Assembly (NCBI GenBank): GCA_009783115.1
Contig: WRHT01000110.1
Span: 1-5,271 of the forward strand
Source: Desulfovibrionaceae bacterium
GTDB lineage: Bacteria > Desulfobacterota > Desulfovibrionia > Desulfovibrionales > Desulfovibrionaceae
Reading direction: 5' to 3'
DNA: 5,271 nucleotides
Within the stretch, counting starts at the first letter, position 1. Each line of letters starts with the position of its first letter. Both the position numbers and the translations under genes were made by a program. Shown in pieces: positions 5,183 through 5,271 of this stretch. Under the pieces are notes generated by a model, which did no database searches, had not been told where the DNA came from, and saw nothing but the letters and a program-made list of their open reading frames with translations.

Positions 5183-5271
5183 ATGTTCACGCCCAAACGC
5201 ATTCTGGTGACCGGCGGGGCCGGCTTTCTGGGATCCCATCTCTGCGAGCGCCTGCTGTCCTCCGGGGCCGA
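5183..5271 (+). CDS. NAD-dependent epimerase/dehydratase (extended SDR), N-terminal fragment
   Basis: Partial gene: 29 complete codons to the right edge. Residues 5-20 ([16 protein letters not shown]) are the first beta strand and the TGxxGxxG dinucleotide-binding loop (G11, G14, G17) of extended short-chain dehydrogenase/reductases. These include UDP-glucose 4-epimerase, dTDP-glucose 4,6-dehydratase and UDP-glucuronate decarboxylase. The wording [15 protein letters not shown] most resembles UDP-glucuronate decarboxylase-type enzymes, but the visible part cannot separate the subfamilies. It would act in the cytoplasm on nucleotide sugars for surface polysaccharide. It starts 3 nt after the stop of the synthase-like gene, so the two are almost certainly co-transcribed. 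Confidence 0.85.
   Translation, partial: MFTPKRILVTGGAGFLGSHLCERLLSSGA

Noticed and set aside
4607..5239. Minus-strand open frame of 210 codons opposite the synthase-like gene
   Set aside because: Gly/His/Pro-rich translation with no recognisable domain, and it spans two well-supported plus-strand genes.
1..5271. tRNA, rRNA, CRISPR array, insertion sequence or toxin-antitoxin pair
   Set aside because: No tRNA-like cloverleaf, regular repeat-spacer pattern, transposase motifs or paired small ORFs were seen on either strand.

Overview
The window looks like chromosomal DNA from a GC-rich Gram-negative bacterium. The best guess is a sulfate-reducing Desulfovibrio-type deltaproteobacterium. This rests on the style of the adhesin N-terminus, the large Cache-type hybrid sensor kinase and the membrane-fused spermidine-synthase-like protein. 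It is an inference from protein appearance, not from a marker gene. Coding regions are GC-rich, while the two intergenic regions are clearly more AT-rich and hold the likely promoters.

Layout, left to right. (1) Positions 1-348, minus strand: the first 116 codons of a protein that runs off the left edge. It resembles the N-terminal retention module of giant type I-secreted (LapA/BapA-like) adhesins and carries a Thr-Ala-Ala-Gly motif at residues 90-93, the kind of site cut by LapG-type proteases. (2) Positions 349-580: an AT-rich 232-bp gap with a candidate promoter for the adhesin, a short palindrome, a 12-bp direct repeat and a hairpin just after the kinase stop codon. (3) Positions 581-3313, minus strand: a 910-residue hybrid sensor histidine kinase (TM, dCache sensor, TM, HAMP, HisKA, HATPase, two receivers). 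Its sensor has the residue pattern of amino-acid-binding dCache domains. (4) Positions 3314-3586: a 273-bp divergent intergenic region with a good sigma70-type promoter facing right and a possible 32-codon leader ORF. (5) Positions 3587-5179, plus strand: a 530-residue membrane protein with a spermidine-synthase-like (Rossmann) C-terminal domain whose active-site loop is altered. (6) Positions 5183-5271, plus strand: the first 29 codons of an extended short-chain dehydrogenase/reductase (nucleotide-sugar epimerase/dehydratase type), 3 nt after the previous stop and so probably in the same operon.

Working model: the left half is a surface and signalling region, with a kinase that senses a small extracellular ligand upstream of, and co-directional with, a LapG-cleavable adhesin. 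The right half is the start of a separate, divergent operon. A regulatory link between kinase and adhesin is suggested only by adjacency. No RNA genes, mobile elements or CRISPR arrays were seen, and no clearly novel system is evident. The most interesting leads are the adhesin's TAAG site, the kinase's predicted amino-acid pocket, and the C9 homopolymer inside the spermidine-synthase-like gene.
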